Source: Streptomyces antioxidans (GTDB taxonomy: Bacteria; Actinomycetota; Actinomycetes; Streptomycetales; Streptomycetaceae). Taken from it: 64,000 bases of DNA. This document shows positions 27,761 to 36,249 of the stretch, piece after piece. Within the stretch, counting starts at the first letter, position 1. Each line of letters begins with the position of its first letter. The stretch is from assembly GCF_000968685.2 (NCBI RefSeq), contig NZ_LAKD02000031.1:1-64000 (forward strand). Reading direction: 5' to 3'. The notes below the pieces were generated by a model. The model was not told where the DNA came from and searched no databases. It worked only from the letters and a program-made list of their open reading frames with translations. Both the position numbers and the translations under genes were made by a program.

Positions 27761-28339
27761 ATGGGCAGCACACCGCGGCGGGGCGACACCCGTCAGCGCA
27801 TCCAGGACGTGGCCCTGGCGCTCTTCGCGGAGCACGGCTACGAGAAGACGTCGCTGCGCGAGATCGCCGAGCAGCTCGAGGTCACCAAGGCCGCCCTCTA
27901 CTACCACTTCAAGACCAAGGAGGACATCGTCCTCGGCCTGTTCCAGGACCTGGGCCGACCGCTGGACGAGCTGATCGCCTGGGGCGAGCAGCAGCCGCGC
28001 ACCCTGGAGACCAAGCAGGAGCTGCTGCGCCGCTACAGCGTGGCCCTGGACATCGGCGAGCCACTGATGCGCTTCATGCAGGAGAACCAGGCCACGGTGC
28101 GCGAGCTGAGCATCGGCCAGATCTTCAAGGAGCGGATGCTCGCGATGTCCGCCCTGGTCCGGGACCCCGAGGCGCCCCTGGTCGAACAGGTCCGGAGCAT
28201 CACCGCGCTGTTCAGCATGCATGCGCGGATGTTCGCGCTGCAGACGGTCGAGGGCGACCCCGGGGACAAGCGGCAGGCCGTCCTGGAGGTCGCCCTCGAT
28301 CTGCTGGAGCAGGCGCACGCGTCGTCGGCTCGCGGATGA
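27761..28339 (+). CDS. TetR family regulator of the divergent MFS exporter
   Basis: A 192-residue TetR protein. The HTH (about residues 12-55) reads IQDVALALFAEHGYEKTSLR then IAEQLEVTKAALYYHFKTK, typical of the family. The C-terminal ligand domain is all-helical with no recognised subfamily. The ATG at 27761 follows GGGAGAGCACC. It is divergent from the DHA2 exporter and separated from it by a long palindrome, which strongly suggests local and autogenous control. It is convergent with the M23 peptidase gene. Confidence 0.9.
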   Translation: MGSTPRRGDTRQRIQDVALALFAEHGYEKTSLREIAEQLEVTKAALYYHFKTKEDIVLGLFQDLGRPLDELIAWGEQQPRTLETKQELLRRYSVALDIGEPLMRFMQENQATVRELSIGQIFKERMLAMSALVRDPEAPLVEQVRSITALFSMHARMFALQTVEGDPGDKRQAVLEVALDLLEQAHASSARG

Positions 28340-28367
28340 CGCGTGAGCGCGGGGTGACGCGTGAGCG

Positions 28368-28994
28368 TCAGACCTTGACGCCGTGGTCGCGGAGGAACTT
28401 GAGCGGCTCGACGGCGGAGCCGTAGTTCGGCGTCGTACGGATCTCGAAGTGCAGGTGGGGGCCGGTCGAGTTGCCGGTGCTGCCGGACAGGCCGATCTGC
28501 TGGCCGGTGCTCACGGACTGCCCGATCCGCACGTCGATCCGGGACAGGTGGGCGTACTGCGAGTACGTCGCGTTGTCGTGCTTGATCACGATCGCGTTGC
28601 CGTACGCGGGGCCGTCACCGCCGCCGTTCGGGCCCGCCTTGACGACCACACCGCCGTGCGCGGCGTGCACCGGGGTGCCGGACGGCACGACGAAGTCCTG
28701 ACCGCTGTGGTTCGACGACCACAGGTTGCCCGCGAGGCCGAAGGCCGCGCCTATCGAGTACTTGTCTACCGGGGTCTTCCAGGCGTCCGCCTTCGCGGGG
28801 GCCTTCGGGGCGGACACCTTCGCGGCGGCCTGGCTGACGGACGGGGCGGAGGCGGCCGTATCCGCCCCCACGGCGAACGCCGTACCGGCGCCGAGGGCGA
28901 GCGAGGCACCCAGGCCCACGGCGACCACGGCTGCGCGTCCTCGGGACACGGGGGTGAGCGAAAAACGGCGGCGGTTTGTGGCGCGCGGGGCCAT
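28368..28994 (-). CDS. Secreted M23 family metallopeptidase
   Basis: A 208-residue LytM-type peptidoglycan endopeptidase. A basic N-region and signal peptide end near AGTAFAVGADT (about residues 38-45). An Ala/Pro/Lys linker follows, then the peptidase domain (about 90-208) with zinc ligands in HSGQDF and HLHFE and the active-site His in YAHLSR. It probably cleaves stem peptides in the cell wall. The ATG at 28994 follows GGAGGTACTTCCC. It is transcribed alone, convergent with the TetR gene. Confidence 0.92.
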   Translation of the reverse strand: MAPRATNRRRFSLTPVSRGRAAVVAVGLGASLALGAGTAFAVGADTAASAPSVSQAAAKVSAPKAPAKADAWKTPVDKYSIGAAFGLAGNLWSSNHSGQDFVVPSGTPVHAAHGGVVVKAGPNGGGDGPAYGNAIVIKHDNATYSQYAHLSRIDVRIGQSVSTGQQIGLSGSTGNSTGPHLHFEIRTTPNYGSAVEPLKFLRDHGVKV

Positions 28995-29323
28995 GGGAAG
29001 TACCTCCAGAAGCGTCTTCGGAACGCCCCTTGTTATCCCGCTCCCGTTAATTGGCCAAGGCGTTCTTCTACTAAGTGGTTACGTAGTGAATTGCCTATGG
29101 GTGCCGTATCCCGCGCGGAATTCCCAGACATGCCCATGGCGCCTCTGACCTGCGCGATCCCCTATTTCCCGTAGTAGACCCCGAACGGTCTGTGTGGGAT
29201 ATCACCTTCGCCGGGACCTTCGGATGTCCGGTTCGGGACCAAGGGCCCGACCGCCCGGTCCCGCTGTACGCTGACGGCGGCCCGCCGTGGCCGGGGGCAC
29301 ACAACCGCCGGGGGGAATGGGAC
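28995..29323. other. Divergent intergenic region, M23 peptidase / NACHT gene
   Basis: A 329-bp gap whose left half (about 29035-29110) is unusually A+T-rich for this genome, including TTAATTGGCC and TAAGTGGTTACGTAGTGAA, and probably holds the peptidase promoter. No gene or structured RNA was recognised. The base composition shift marks the left edge of the accessory island. Confidence 0.4.
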
Positions 29324-32300
29324 ATGGATCCCGCGACCATGGGCGCTCGTCTCGCGTCGAGCGTCGTCACACCGCTCATCAAGAAGCTGTTCGTCAAGGA
29401 GGGTCCGGGCGCCGGGCTGGTGGAGCAGCCGGTCCGCGTCTCCTCCCTCGTCTCGTTCCGGGGCGAGAAGCGCACCCTGACCGAGAGGGACCTCGGCAAG
29501 CTCGCCGCCGAACTGGTCGTACAGGCCATCCGCACCGCCGGACCCGGCGAGCGGCCCTGCCCCGCCGACGAGGACGAGCTCGTGGCGGAGCAGCTGGCCA
29601 CCATGCTGTACGCACTCGGCGACCTCGACATGGACGACGTCCAGGCGGTGCGGCTCGGCCACCGTGGGCTGGCCCATGAGCTGACCCGTGCCACCCATGC
29701 ACAAGGGCGGAGCACGCCACCGCTGAGCCCCAGCGGCATGCTGTTCTTCCTGCGCCTGCTGCACACCGCCTGTCTGCACATCCTGCACTTCTTCACCCAG
29801 CGCTCGACGTTCGTCGCCCGCACCCTCGTCGAGCAGAGCGACCAGCTCAGCGAGCTGATCGCCAAGACCGATGTCCTGATCGAGCGGCTACCGTCACAGG
29901 CCGCACAGGACGCCGGGTTCGAGCGGCGGTACGCGGAGTACACAGTCGGCAAGCACTCCACGCTGACGATCGTCGGGGTCGACCTCAGCCACGCGGAGGC
30001 CACGTGGCCGCTGGACGCGGCGTATCTCAGTCTGGAGGCGGTCTCGTCCGGTGGGGAGCACCCGCTGGGCGACGCGTTCGCCGGTACGGCCGCCGACGCC
30101 CCGCAGCACGCCGCGCTCCCCGCCGATCGGGCGCTCTCCGGCCACCGGCGGGTGCTGTTACGCGGAATCGCGGGCTCCGGCAAGACCACGCTTGTGCAGT
30201 GGCTCGCCGTGTGCACCGCGCGGCAGGAGCCGCCGCGCGGCCTGGAGCAGTTGATCGGCCGCGTTCCGTTCGTCCTCCCCCTGCGGACGATCGCCCGCCA
30301 GGGGTCGCTGCCCTCCCCGGCCTCCTTCCTGGCTGCCGTCCACAACTCCTTGGACGGCGCCCAGCCGCACGGCTGGGCCGACCGCCTGCTGTCCGCCGGG
30401 CGCGGGCTGCTCCTGGTCGACGGCATCGACGAGATCCCCGAGCGCGACCGCGAGCGCACCCGCGCCTGGCTGTCCGACCTCCTGATCGCCTACCCGGACA
30501 ACCTGTGGCTGGTCACCTCCCGCCCCTCCGCCGTCGCCGAAGACTGGCTGGCGGCGCAGGACTTCACCGAGTTCACGCTGTCCCCGATGAGCCGCGAGGA
30601 CATGGCGGCGTTCATCGACCGCTGGCACGAGGCGGCGCGCCGGACCTGCCGTGGGGAGGAGGATCGGGCGGAGCTGAACGCGTACCAATCGGCCCTGCAG
30701 ACCGCCGTCCGCACCAAGCAGGACCTGACGAGGCTCGCCACCAACCCGCTGATGTGCGGCCTGATCTGCGCCTTGCACCGCGCCCGGCGCGGCTATCTGC
30801 CGCCGGGCCGCAAGGCGCTGTACGACGCGGCGCTGTCGATGCTGCTGACGCGGCGCGACACCGAGCGCCACGTCTACGCACCGGGCGACGTCCAGCTGGA
30901 CGAGGAGCCCCAGATCCAGCTCCTCCAGCGGCTCGCCTACTACCTGATCCGCAACGGCGAGGCCGAGCTGGACCGCGACCGCGCGGAGCGCCTGATCGAG
31001 GAGGCCCTTCCATCGGTCCCCGCCGCCCGCGCCCTCGGCGACGCGCCCGCCATCCTGCGCCATCTGCTGCTGCGCAGCGGGCTGTTGCGCGAGCCGTCGC
31101 TGACCACGGTGGACTTCGTCCACCGCACCTTCCAGGACTATCTGGGCGCGAAGGCGGCGGTGGAGGCGTGGGACGTCGGCCTGCTGATCCGGAACGCGCA
31201 TGACGCGCAGTGGGAGGACGTCATCCGCATGGCGGTGGCCCATGCGCGCCCGCGCGAACGGGCGGAGCTGCTGCGCAAGCTGCTGGACGTGGCGCGGAGC
31301 AAGGACAGCGCCGAGTCGACGCCCCGTCTGTTCCTGCTGGCCATGGCCTGCCTGGAACACGCGCCCGACCTGGACCCGGCGATACGGGACGAGGTCACGC
31401 GGCACGCGATGGAGTTCGTCCCGCCCGTGACCATCCCGCAGGCGCGGGACCTGGCCACGGTGGGCCCCCTGGCGCTGGAGCTGCTTCCGGGCCCGGAGGG
31501 GCTGACGGACGAGGTCGCGGAGTGCTGCGTGGTGACGGCCTCCCGCATACCGGTGGACGCGGCGATCCCGTATCTGGCCCGTTTCGCCGACCACCCGGCG
31601 GTCGGGGTCCGCGCCCAACTGGCGTCGAGCTGGGGGCGGTTCGACACCGGGCGGTACTTCCATGAGGTGATCCTCCGTCTGGACCGGGACGGCCTGTACT
31701 TCGTGGCCGAGTCCATGGAGCAGTTGCGGTTGCTCCTGGACACGGGGCCGCGTCCGCGGCTCATCCTCCGAGGAGATTTCACGGAGGATGAGATCAGGGA
31801 CAACCTCGATGGGGCGGAGCTGACCCGGCTCCGGCTGAACGGTAACCACGTACTCGAAGACCTCGGCGCCGCGATCGGTCACCTGACGAGCCTCGAAACG
31901 CTCTATCTGACCGACTGTCTCAGGGCCTTCTTCTTCACCGGCCTGTCCGATCTCCCCCTCCGCACCTTGATCTTCGAAACGCCGGGCCTGTCGGGCGTGG
32001 GCGTCGTGCCCTGGCACCTGGAGAAGCTGACATCGCTGAAGCGGCTGAAGGTCGCGATCGGACACGCACGGATGGAGCGCGACTTCCCGCCCAACATCAC
32101 GTGGTTGGACCTGCACGTTCTGCACGAGTTCCTGGACGCCGCCTGGTTGCCCTCGGCGTTCCCCCGCCTTCGCCACCTGAACGTCCACTTTCCCGGTGGC
32201 GCCGACCGCCCCATCGACCTGTCCCCGCTCGCCGTCCTCCCCGACCTGGAGGCGGTCACGATCAACGCGGAGATCACGGGTGCCGCAAGCCTGCCCGGTG

Positions 32301-32359
32301 TCACGGTGACGGCCTCTTCCTCCTCCGCTCGGCGTTCAGGAGGCGCTGGTAGTCCGTGA
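29324..32359 (+). CDS. NACHT NTPase with LRR-like C-terminus (bacterial NLR-type protein)
   Basis: A 1011-residue STAND NTPase. Residues 1-230 are a helical N-terminal domain of the kind found in bacterial NACHT proteins. Residues 275-460 are the NACHT module, with Walker A GIAGSGKTT (281-289), Walker B LLLVDGIDE (362-370) and the sensor-type LWLVTSRPSA. A helical region follows. About 830-1000 resembles leucine-rich repeats (LTSLETLYLTDC, LPLRTLIFET, LTSLKRLKVAI, FPRLRHLNVHF). Related bacterial proteins have been shown to act in antiphage defence; that role is inferred here. The ATG at 29324 follows GGGGGAATGGGAC. Its 3' end overlaps the convergent small gene by 59 bp. Confidence 0.85.
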   Translation: MDPATMGARLASSVVTPLIKKLFVKEGPGAGLVEQPVRVSSLVSFRGEKRTLTERDLGKLAAELVVQAIRTAGPGERPCPADEDELVAEQLATMLYALGDLDMDDVQAVRLGHRGLAHELTRATHAQGRSTPPLSPSGMLFFLRLLHTACLHILHFFTQRSTFVARTLVEQSDQLSELIAKTDVLIERLPSQAAQDAGFERRYAEYTVGKHSTLTIVGVDLSHAEATWPLDAAYLSLEAVSSGGEHPLGDAFAGTAADAPQHAALPADRALSGHRRVLLRGIAGSGKTTLVQWLAVCTARQEPPRGLEQLIGRVPFVLPLRTIARQGSLPSPASFLAAVHNSLDGAQPHGWADRLLSAGRGLLLVDGIDEIPERDRERTRAWLSDLLIAYPDNLWLVTSRPSAVAEDWLAAQDFTEFTLSPMSREDMAAFIDRWHEAARRTCRGEEDRAELNAYQSALQTAVRTKQDLTRLATNPLMCGLICALHRARRGYLPPGRKALYDAALSMLLTRRDTERHVYAPGDVQLDEEPQIQLLQRLAYYLIRNGEAELDRDRAERLIEEALPSVPAARALGDAPAILRHLLLRSGLLREPSLTTVDFVHRTFQDYLGAKAAVEAWDVGLLIRNAHDAQWEDVIRMAVAHARPRERAELLRKLLDVARSKDSAESTPRLFLLAMACLEHAPDLDPAIRDEVTRHAMEFVPPVTIPQARDLATVGPLALELLPGPEGLTDEVAECCVVTASRIPVDAAIPYLARFADHPAVGVRAQLASSWGRFDTGRYFHEVILRLDRDGLYFVAESMEQLRLLLDTGPRPRLILRGDFTEDEIRDNLDGAELTRLRLNGNHVLEDLGAAIGHLTSLETLYLTDCLRAFFFTGLSDLPLRTLIFETPGLSGVGVVPWHLEKLTSLKRLKVAIGHARMERDFPPNITWLDLHVLHEFLDAAWLPSAFPRLRHLNVHFPGGADRPIDLSPLAVLPDLEAVTINAEITGAASLPGVTVTASSSSARRSGGAGSP

Positions 32360-32525
32360 GCACGCGCAGCAGCGCGAAGCCCGTGCCGAGGGGGATGGTG
32401 CCGAGTTCGAGTTGCGGTTGGCGGGGGTTGCTGAGGTCTGCCCGTATGTCGGGGAGCCGTACGCCGTGGGCGGCGAAGTCGTCGCGGAGGACCGTGGCGA
32501 CCCGCTCGGCGGGAGTGGGGTTCAT
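32301..32525 (-). CDS. Small conserved-type protein overlapping NACHT 3' end
   Basis: A 74-residue protein of unknown function: MNPTPAERVATVLRDDFAAH at the start, then a central RADLSNPRQPQLELG and a basic C-terminus rich in Arg and Lys. Its ATG (32525) overlaps the stop codon of the upstream HATPase gene (ATGA), so the two are translationally coupled. Its last 59 bp run antisense to the end of the NACHT gene. Small partner proteins of this kind occur beside AbaA-like ATPases in Streptomyces, but no domain was recognised. Confidence 0.65.
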   Translation of the reverse strand: MNPTPAERVATVLRDDFAAHGVRLPDIRADLSNPRQPQLELGTIPLGTGFALLRVLTDYQRLLNAERRRKRPSP

Positions 32526-32956
32526 ACGGGGCTTTTCGTGTGCGCGGGCGGGACGTTGAACTCGAACCACACCGCTTTGCCGGTGCCTTCGGTGGATTCG
32601 TCGAGGATCATGCCGCAGACATCGGAGAGGGCCGTGACCAAGAAGAGGCCGCGCCCGTTGGTCTCATGGCTTGCCGCGCGGCGGGGCGAGGGGAGTTCGG
32701 GGCTGTCGTCGTGGACGGTCACCCGGACGCGGTCGTGCTGGACGGTGGCGGCCATCCGTACGTCGCCCTTGCCGTGCCGGTGGACGTTGGTGACTAACTC
32801 GGATGTGCAGAGGGCTGCCGCCTCGGCGAGTTGTTCCAGGCCGGAGGCCGTGAAGACGCCGCGCACGAAGTCGCGGCACAGACGGGGTGAGGTGGGGAGA
32901 GCGGGGGCGGAGAGGGTGTAGCGGTGCGGGTGTTCCGGGTGTGCGGGTGCTCCCAT
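32522..32956 (-). CDS. HATPase-domain (AbaA/anti-sigma-like) ATP-binding protein
   Basis: A 144-residue GHKL ATPase of the RsbW-like anti-sigma family. The N box is LCTSELVTNVHRHG, the G1 region is VTVHDDSPELP and the G2-type stretch is ETNGRGLFLVTALSD. A CSELVTN-like segment is typical of the many Streptomyces regulators that sit beside XRE and DUF397 genes. The ATG at 32956 follows GGAGGCGTCGC; an in-frame ATG at 32989 (MPVYEAPRRRR) is possible and would give 155 residues. It is divergent from the XRE gene and coupled to the downstream 74-residue gene. Confidence 0.85.
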   Translation of the reverse strand: MGAPAHPEHPHRYTLSAPALPTSPRLCRDFVRGVFTASGLEQLAEAAALCTSELVTNVHRHGKGDVRMAATVQHDRVRVTVHDDSPELPSPRRAASHETNGRGLFLVTALSDVCGMILDESTEGTGKAVWFEFNVPPAHTKSPV

Positions 32957-33136
32957 GCGACGCCTCCGTGGCGCTTCGTAAACGGGCATCGTGCGGCCCC
33001 CACAGCTCCGCTGTGTGATTGCCACCACACACACGGTAGAGATGAAGGATGACAAGTTCAACCTGTGCGTCAGAATAAGTGGACCGGCCCACCCCCTGAC
33101 GGCAGACTGTGGCCCACACCCTGAGGAGAGACCCCG

Positions 33137-34027
33137 TTGGCACTGCGAACCAACCCCACCGAGAGACAGCGCCGCCTTGGCGCAGAGCTGCGAAGGTTGC
33201 GCGAGCAAGCCGGGTTGACGCTGCATGAGGCGGGAGCGCTCATCGACATGGGGCGTGTGCACCTGACGCACATCGAGGGCGGCCGCACGGCAATCCCGAG
33301 CGAGCGGCTGCGTCGACTTTGCGAGGGTTACGGGTGCACAAGTGTGCCCCTTATCGAGGCGTTGGTCAGCCTCGGAGAAGACAAGGGCAAGGGCTGGTGG
33401 AGCGGTTACAAGGACGACATGCGCGCCGCAGCCCTCGACTTGGCGGAACTTGAGTCCCGTGCCATCGGGCTTCGCTCGTACGAGTCGCTGTTCATCCCCG
33501 GAATCTTCCAGTCGGAGGAATACACCCGCGCCATCTTTCGGGTCAGCGACATGGTGACGAACCCTTCCGACATCGACCGGGCAGTGGAGTTTCGGATGCG
33601 CCGCCAGGCGGCCCTCGCCGCTGAAGACCCGCCCACGATCCATGCCGTCATCCACGAGGCTGCGCTGCACATGCGGTTCGGCGGCTCGGCCGTGACGCGC
33701 AAGCAGTTGCTGCGGCTCATAGAATCGGCGGAACTGCCGCATGTGACGATTCAGGTCCTGCCCTTCGCGGCAGACGGCCTTCCGATGGCGAACACACCCT
33801 TCAACCTGATCGCTTCACACGGCGGGATTCTGGAAACCATCCAGTTGGATCACGCAAGCCAGTCCATGTTCCTCCACGACCCGGACTCGGTCGCCCAGTA
33901 CCGAAGGCACTTCGACCGGCTCCGTGGCGTAGCCCTACCGCCAGTGGACACCAGCCCTTCCGTGATCAGCCATGACGTTCGAGATTCGCTCGGCCTGATC
34001 CGACACATCCTCTACAGCCATTACTAG
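33137..34027 (+). CDS. XRE/WhiJ-like helix-turn-helix regulator (DUF5753)
   Basis: A 296-residue regulator. The N-terminal XRE HTH (about residues 12-70) contains LGAELRRLREQAGLTLHEAG and VHLTHIEGGRTAIP. The C-terminal DUF5753-type domain (about 100-285) has YESLFIPGIFQSEEYTRAIF, FRMRRQAAL, IHEAALHM and LPFAADG, which together identify the large WhiJ-like paralogue family of Streptomyces. The start is a TTG at 33137 following GAGGAGAG. The DUF397 gene follows after a few bases and probably forms its regulatory partner, as in the whiJ system of S. coelicolor. Confidence 0.92.
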   Translation: MALRTNPTERQRRLGAELRRLREQAGLTLHEAGALIDMGRVHLTHIEGGRTAIPSERLRRLCEGYGCTSVPLIEALVSLGEDKGKGWWSGYKDDMRAAALDLAELESRAIGLRSYESLFIPGIFQSEEYTRAIFRVSDMVTNPSDIDRAVEFRMRRQAALAAEDPPTIHAVIHEAALHMRFGGSAVTRKQLLRLIESAELPHVTIQVLPFAADGLPMANTPFNLIASHGGILETIQLDHASQSMFLHDPDSVAQYRRHFDRLRGVALPPVDTSPSVISHDVRDSLGLIRHILYSHY

Positions 34028-34038
34028 GAAGCGTGGTC

Positions 34039-34233
34039 ATGCCTGATCTCAAGTGGCGCAAGTCATCCTTCAGCACGGACGTCCACCAAAACTGCGTGGA
34101 ACTCGCCGCCGCCCCCGACGGCATCCGCGTACGGGAGAGCGACGGGCCCGACGCGGTGGTCCGTACGACGCCCGCCGCGCTCGGCGTGTTCATACGTACC
34201 GTAAAGACTGGCCGCCTGGACCAGGTCGTCTGA
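34039..34233 (+). CDS. DUF397 domain protein
   Basis: A 64-residue DUF397 protein: LKWRKSSFSTDVHQNCVELA, then IRVRESDGPDAV, and a short tail. Such proteins are encoded next to XRE/WhiJ-like regulators in Streptomyces and are thought to modulate them. The ATG at 34039 is preferred to the GTG at 34033 because AGGAAG lies 8 nt upstream of the ATG. It starts 11 bp after the XRE stop codon, so both genes are probably co-transcribed. Confidence 0.88.
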   Translation: MPDLKWRKSSFSTDVHQNCVELAAAPDGIRVRESDGPDAVVRTTPAALGVFIRTVKTGRLDQVV

Positions 34234-34258
34234 GCGCGGGCCGGATGTCAGGTGCGGG

Positions 34259-34635
34259 CATCGTCTCGCGCGCTTCGCGCGATTGAGCAGCGGGGCAGGG
34301 GGCGGGGCGTAAGGCGCGTTGCCGGGCGCCGGGCCGGTGGGGGCCGTGCCGTGACGGCCATCGCGCTCGGGGGTCGCTGCCGATCCGGAGCGCGGCCCGG
34401 TGGGGGTACCTCCTCCGAAAACGCTTGACCAAAAGCAACTACCTTGTCAAAGGTTTTCGAGAGGGGTACCCCCTGCGGCGCCGCAGTGGACACGGAGTCC
34501 GGCGACGGGCCTCGCCCCCGCGCACGGATGCCACCACCGGCGGTCGCCCCCACCGGCCCGGCGGTCGGCAACGCGCCCGGCACCACCGCCCCCCCCTTGC
34601 CCCGATGCTCAATCGCGCGAAGCGCGCGAGACGGC
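34259..34635. repeat. Imperfect palindromic element, about 375 bp
   Basis: The two halves are diverged inverted copies. The outer ends are CGTCTCGCGCGCTTCGCGCG followed by ATTGAGCA (left, from 34261) and the reverse complement at 34605-34633. Matching inner blocks include CCGCCGGGCC/GGTGGGGG and, near the centre (about 34407-34475), GGGGGTACC...CGAAAAC...TTGACAA. There is no transposase and no clear target duplication, so it resembles a MITE or a head-to-head pair of dispersed intergenic repeats. It lies between the DUF397 gene and a truncated methyltransferase remnant. No gene is seen inside. Confidence 0.75.
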
Positions 34636-34739
34636 GCCGCACCCGACCGACGCGCGGCCGCACCCGACCAACGCGGCACCGCCGACCGATACGGCACCCC
34701 CGACCGAGGCGGCCCGTCGGGCGAGCAGGACGGCACACC

Positions 34740-34907
34740 GGGGGCGTCCTCCCGGCGGAGCGGCCGGTATGCGCCGCCGTCCACCACCCAGACGGCGCCG
34801 GGCACGAACTCGTGTCGCGGGACGGCATCGACCGCGCGCCGCACCCACGGCTCGGTGATGTCGAGCGCCTCGGCCGCCCGGGCGTGGAGCCCTTCCAGGT
34901 CGGCCAC
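34740..34907 (-). pseudogene. Methyltransferase N-terminal remnant
   Basis: About 55 codons on the minus strand read VADLEGLHARAAEALDITE, then WVRRAVDAVPRHEFVPGAVW and VVDGGAYRPLRREDAP. This looks like the beginning of the protein-L-isoaspartate O-methyltransferase-like proteins of Streptomyces, which share AVPRxxFVP. The homology ends abruptly at about 34740 and the frame continues as low-complexity sequence into the palindromic element. A GGAGG lies upstream near 34927 but leads into another frame. It is interpreted as a gene truncated by insertion or rearrangement; the family call rests on a short segment. Confidence 0.5.
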
Positions 34908-35030
34908 TTGCGATCCACGGTGAGCCTCCTGGCATCGCCAAGTGGCCGGTGTGCGCTTCGCCCGTCGAGGAGCGATGGAGCGCGTACCCACCAGCCGGGG
35001 GCACGGCTGGCCGGAGGGGGCCTCCGGTAC

Positions 35031-35062
35031 TTGACCCTGACGTTGACGTCAGGTTTTAGCTT
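35031..35062 (+). promoter_or_regulatory. MerR-type promoter/operator of the OYE gene
   Basis: A -35 box TTGACC (35031-35036) and a -10-like TAGCTT (35057-35062) are separated by an overlong 20-bp spacer holding the dyad CCTGACGT-TG-ACGTCAGG (35036-35053). Long spacers with a central dyad are diagnostic of MerR-family activation. No MerR gene adjoins it, so the activator is encoded elsewhere. Confidence 0.7.
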
Positions 35063-35115
35063 GGCCGGGCCGTGCGATTCCGCGCGGTGATGACGTCCGG
35101 TCAAGGAGTATCCAC

Positions 35116-36249
35116 GTGTCCATAAGCAGGAGCGCCGAGCGTGCGGCCCAGGTGCTGTCGCGTCCCTTCGCCGTGGGCGGGCTCACCGCGCGCAATCGGA
35201 TCGCCATGGCGCCGATGACCCGCATGTTCTCGCCGGGCGGCGTGCCCAATGCCGAGGTCGTGGCGTACTACGCGCGCCGCGCCGCCGCCGGGGTGGGGCT
35301 GATCATCACCGAGGGGACCTATGTCGAGCACCCCTCGGCGGGGCTGAGCGACCGGGTGCCGCGGTTCTACGGGGAGGACGCCCTGGCCGGGTGGGCCGAG
35401 GTCGTGAAGCGGGTGCATCTCGCGGGTGGACGGATCGCGCCGCAGATCTGGCATGTGGGGGTCTCCCGGGAGGAGGGGGCGCCCCCGCACCCCGAGGCGC
35501 CCGTGCTGAGCCCGTCCGGCGTCGGGCTGAACGGACAGCCGGCCGGGCGGGCCATGACGCGGGGCGACGTGGACGCGGTGATCGCCGCGTTCGCCGACGC
35601 GGCCGCCGCGGCCGAGCGGATCGGCTTCGACGGGGTCGAACTCCACGGGGCGCACGGGTACTTGATCGACCAGTTCCTGTGGGGCGCCACGAACCGCCGT
35701 ACCGATGCCTACGGCGGCGACCCGGCGTCGAGGGTCCGCTTCGCGGCCGAGCTGGTGGCGGCCTGCCGTAAGGCCGTCTCCGCCGAGTTCCCGATCATCT
35801 TCCGTACGTCCCAGTGGAAGCAGGACCACTACGACGTGCGGATGGCCGGGACCCCGCAGGAGCTGGAGGCGCTGCTCACCCCGCTCGCGGAGGCGGGGGT
35901 CGATGTCTTCCACTCGTCCACCCGCCGTTACTGGGTGCCGGAGTTCGAGGGCTCGGACCTGAACCTCGCGGGCTGGACGAAGAAGCTCACCGGGAAGCCG
36001 ACGGTCACGGTCGGCTCGGTCGGCCTGAACCAGGACTTCCTGCCGACGTTCGTGCCCGGAACCGGCAGCGAGCAGGCGCAGGTGGCCGATATCGAGAATC
36101 TGCTGGACCGGCTGGAGCGGGACGAGTTCGATCTCGTGGCCATCGGGCGGGCGCTGCTCGCCGACCCCGAGTGGGCCGAGAAGGTGCTGACCGGGCGCGC
36201 GGACGCGCTCGTGCCGTACTCCAGGGAACAGCTCGGCACCCTGCACTGA
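35116..36249 (+). CDS. NADH:flavin oxidoreductase, Old Yellow Enzyme family
   Basis: A 377-residue FMN-dependent TIM-barrel ene-reductase. Family motifs include MAPMTRMFSPGG near the N-terminus, LITEGTYV, the HGAHGYLIDQFL signature (catalytic His), RTDAYGG, and the FMN-phosphate region ending DLVAIGRALLADPEW. Likely substrates are alpha,beta-unsaturated carbonyls or other electrophiles, as known for the family. The GTG at 35116 follows AAGGAG. The upstream MerR-type promoter suggests induction by electrophilic or redox stress. Confidence 0.92.
   Translation: MSISRSAERAAQVLSRPFAVGGLTARNRIAMAPMTRMFSPGGVPNAEVVAYYARRAAAGVGLIITEGTYVEHPSAGLSDRVPRFYGEDALAGWAEVVKRVHLAGGRIAPQIWHVGVSREEGAPPHPEAPVLSPSGVGLNGQPAGRAMTRGDVDAVIAAFADAAAAAERIGFDGVELHGAHGYLIDQFLWGATNRRTDAYGGDPASRVRFAAELVAACRKAVSAEFPIIFRTSQWKQDHYDVRMAGTPQELEALLTPLAEAGVDVFHSSTRRYWVPEFEGSDLNLAGWTKKLTGKPTVTVGSVGLNQDFLPTFVPGTGSEQAQVADIENLLDRLERDEFDLVAIGRALLADPEWAEKVLTGRADALVPYSREQLGTLH

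Noticed and set aside
28995..29191. c-di-AMP (ydaO-type) riboswitch before the M23 peptidase gene
   Set aside because: Such riboswitches precede some Streptomyces wall hydrolases, but the conserved ydaO core was not found here.
30158..32188. 676-codon minus-strand frame opposite the NACHT gene
   Set aside because: Shadow frame; Walker motifs and LRR-like pattern are on the plus strand.
34259..34635. Insertion sequence
   Set aside because: No transposase frame and no clear target duplication; described as a palindromic repeat instead.
34248..34991. Full-length minus-strand gene across the palindromic element
   Set aside because: Only the first roughly 55 residues after 34907 resemble a protein family; the rest reads through the palindrome as low-complexity sequence, so it is listed as a remnant.
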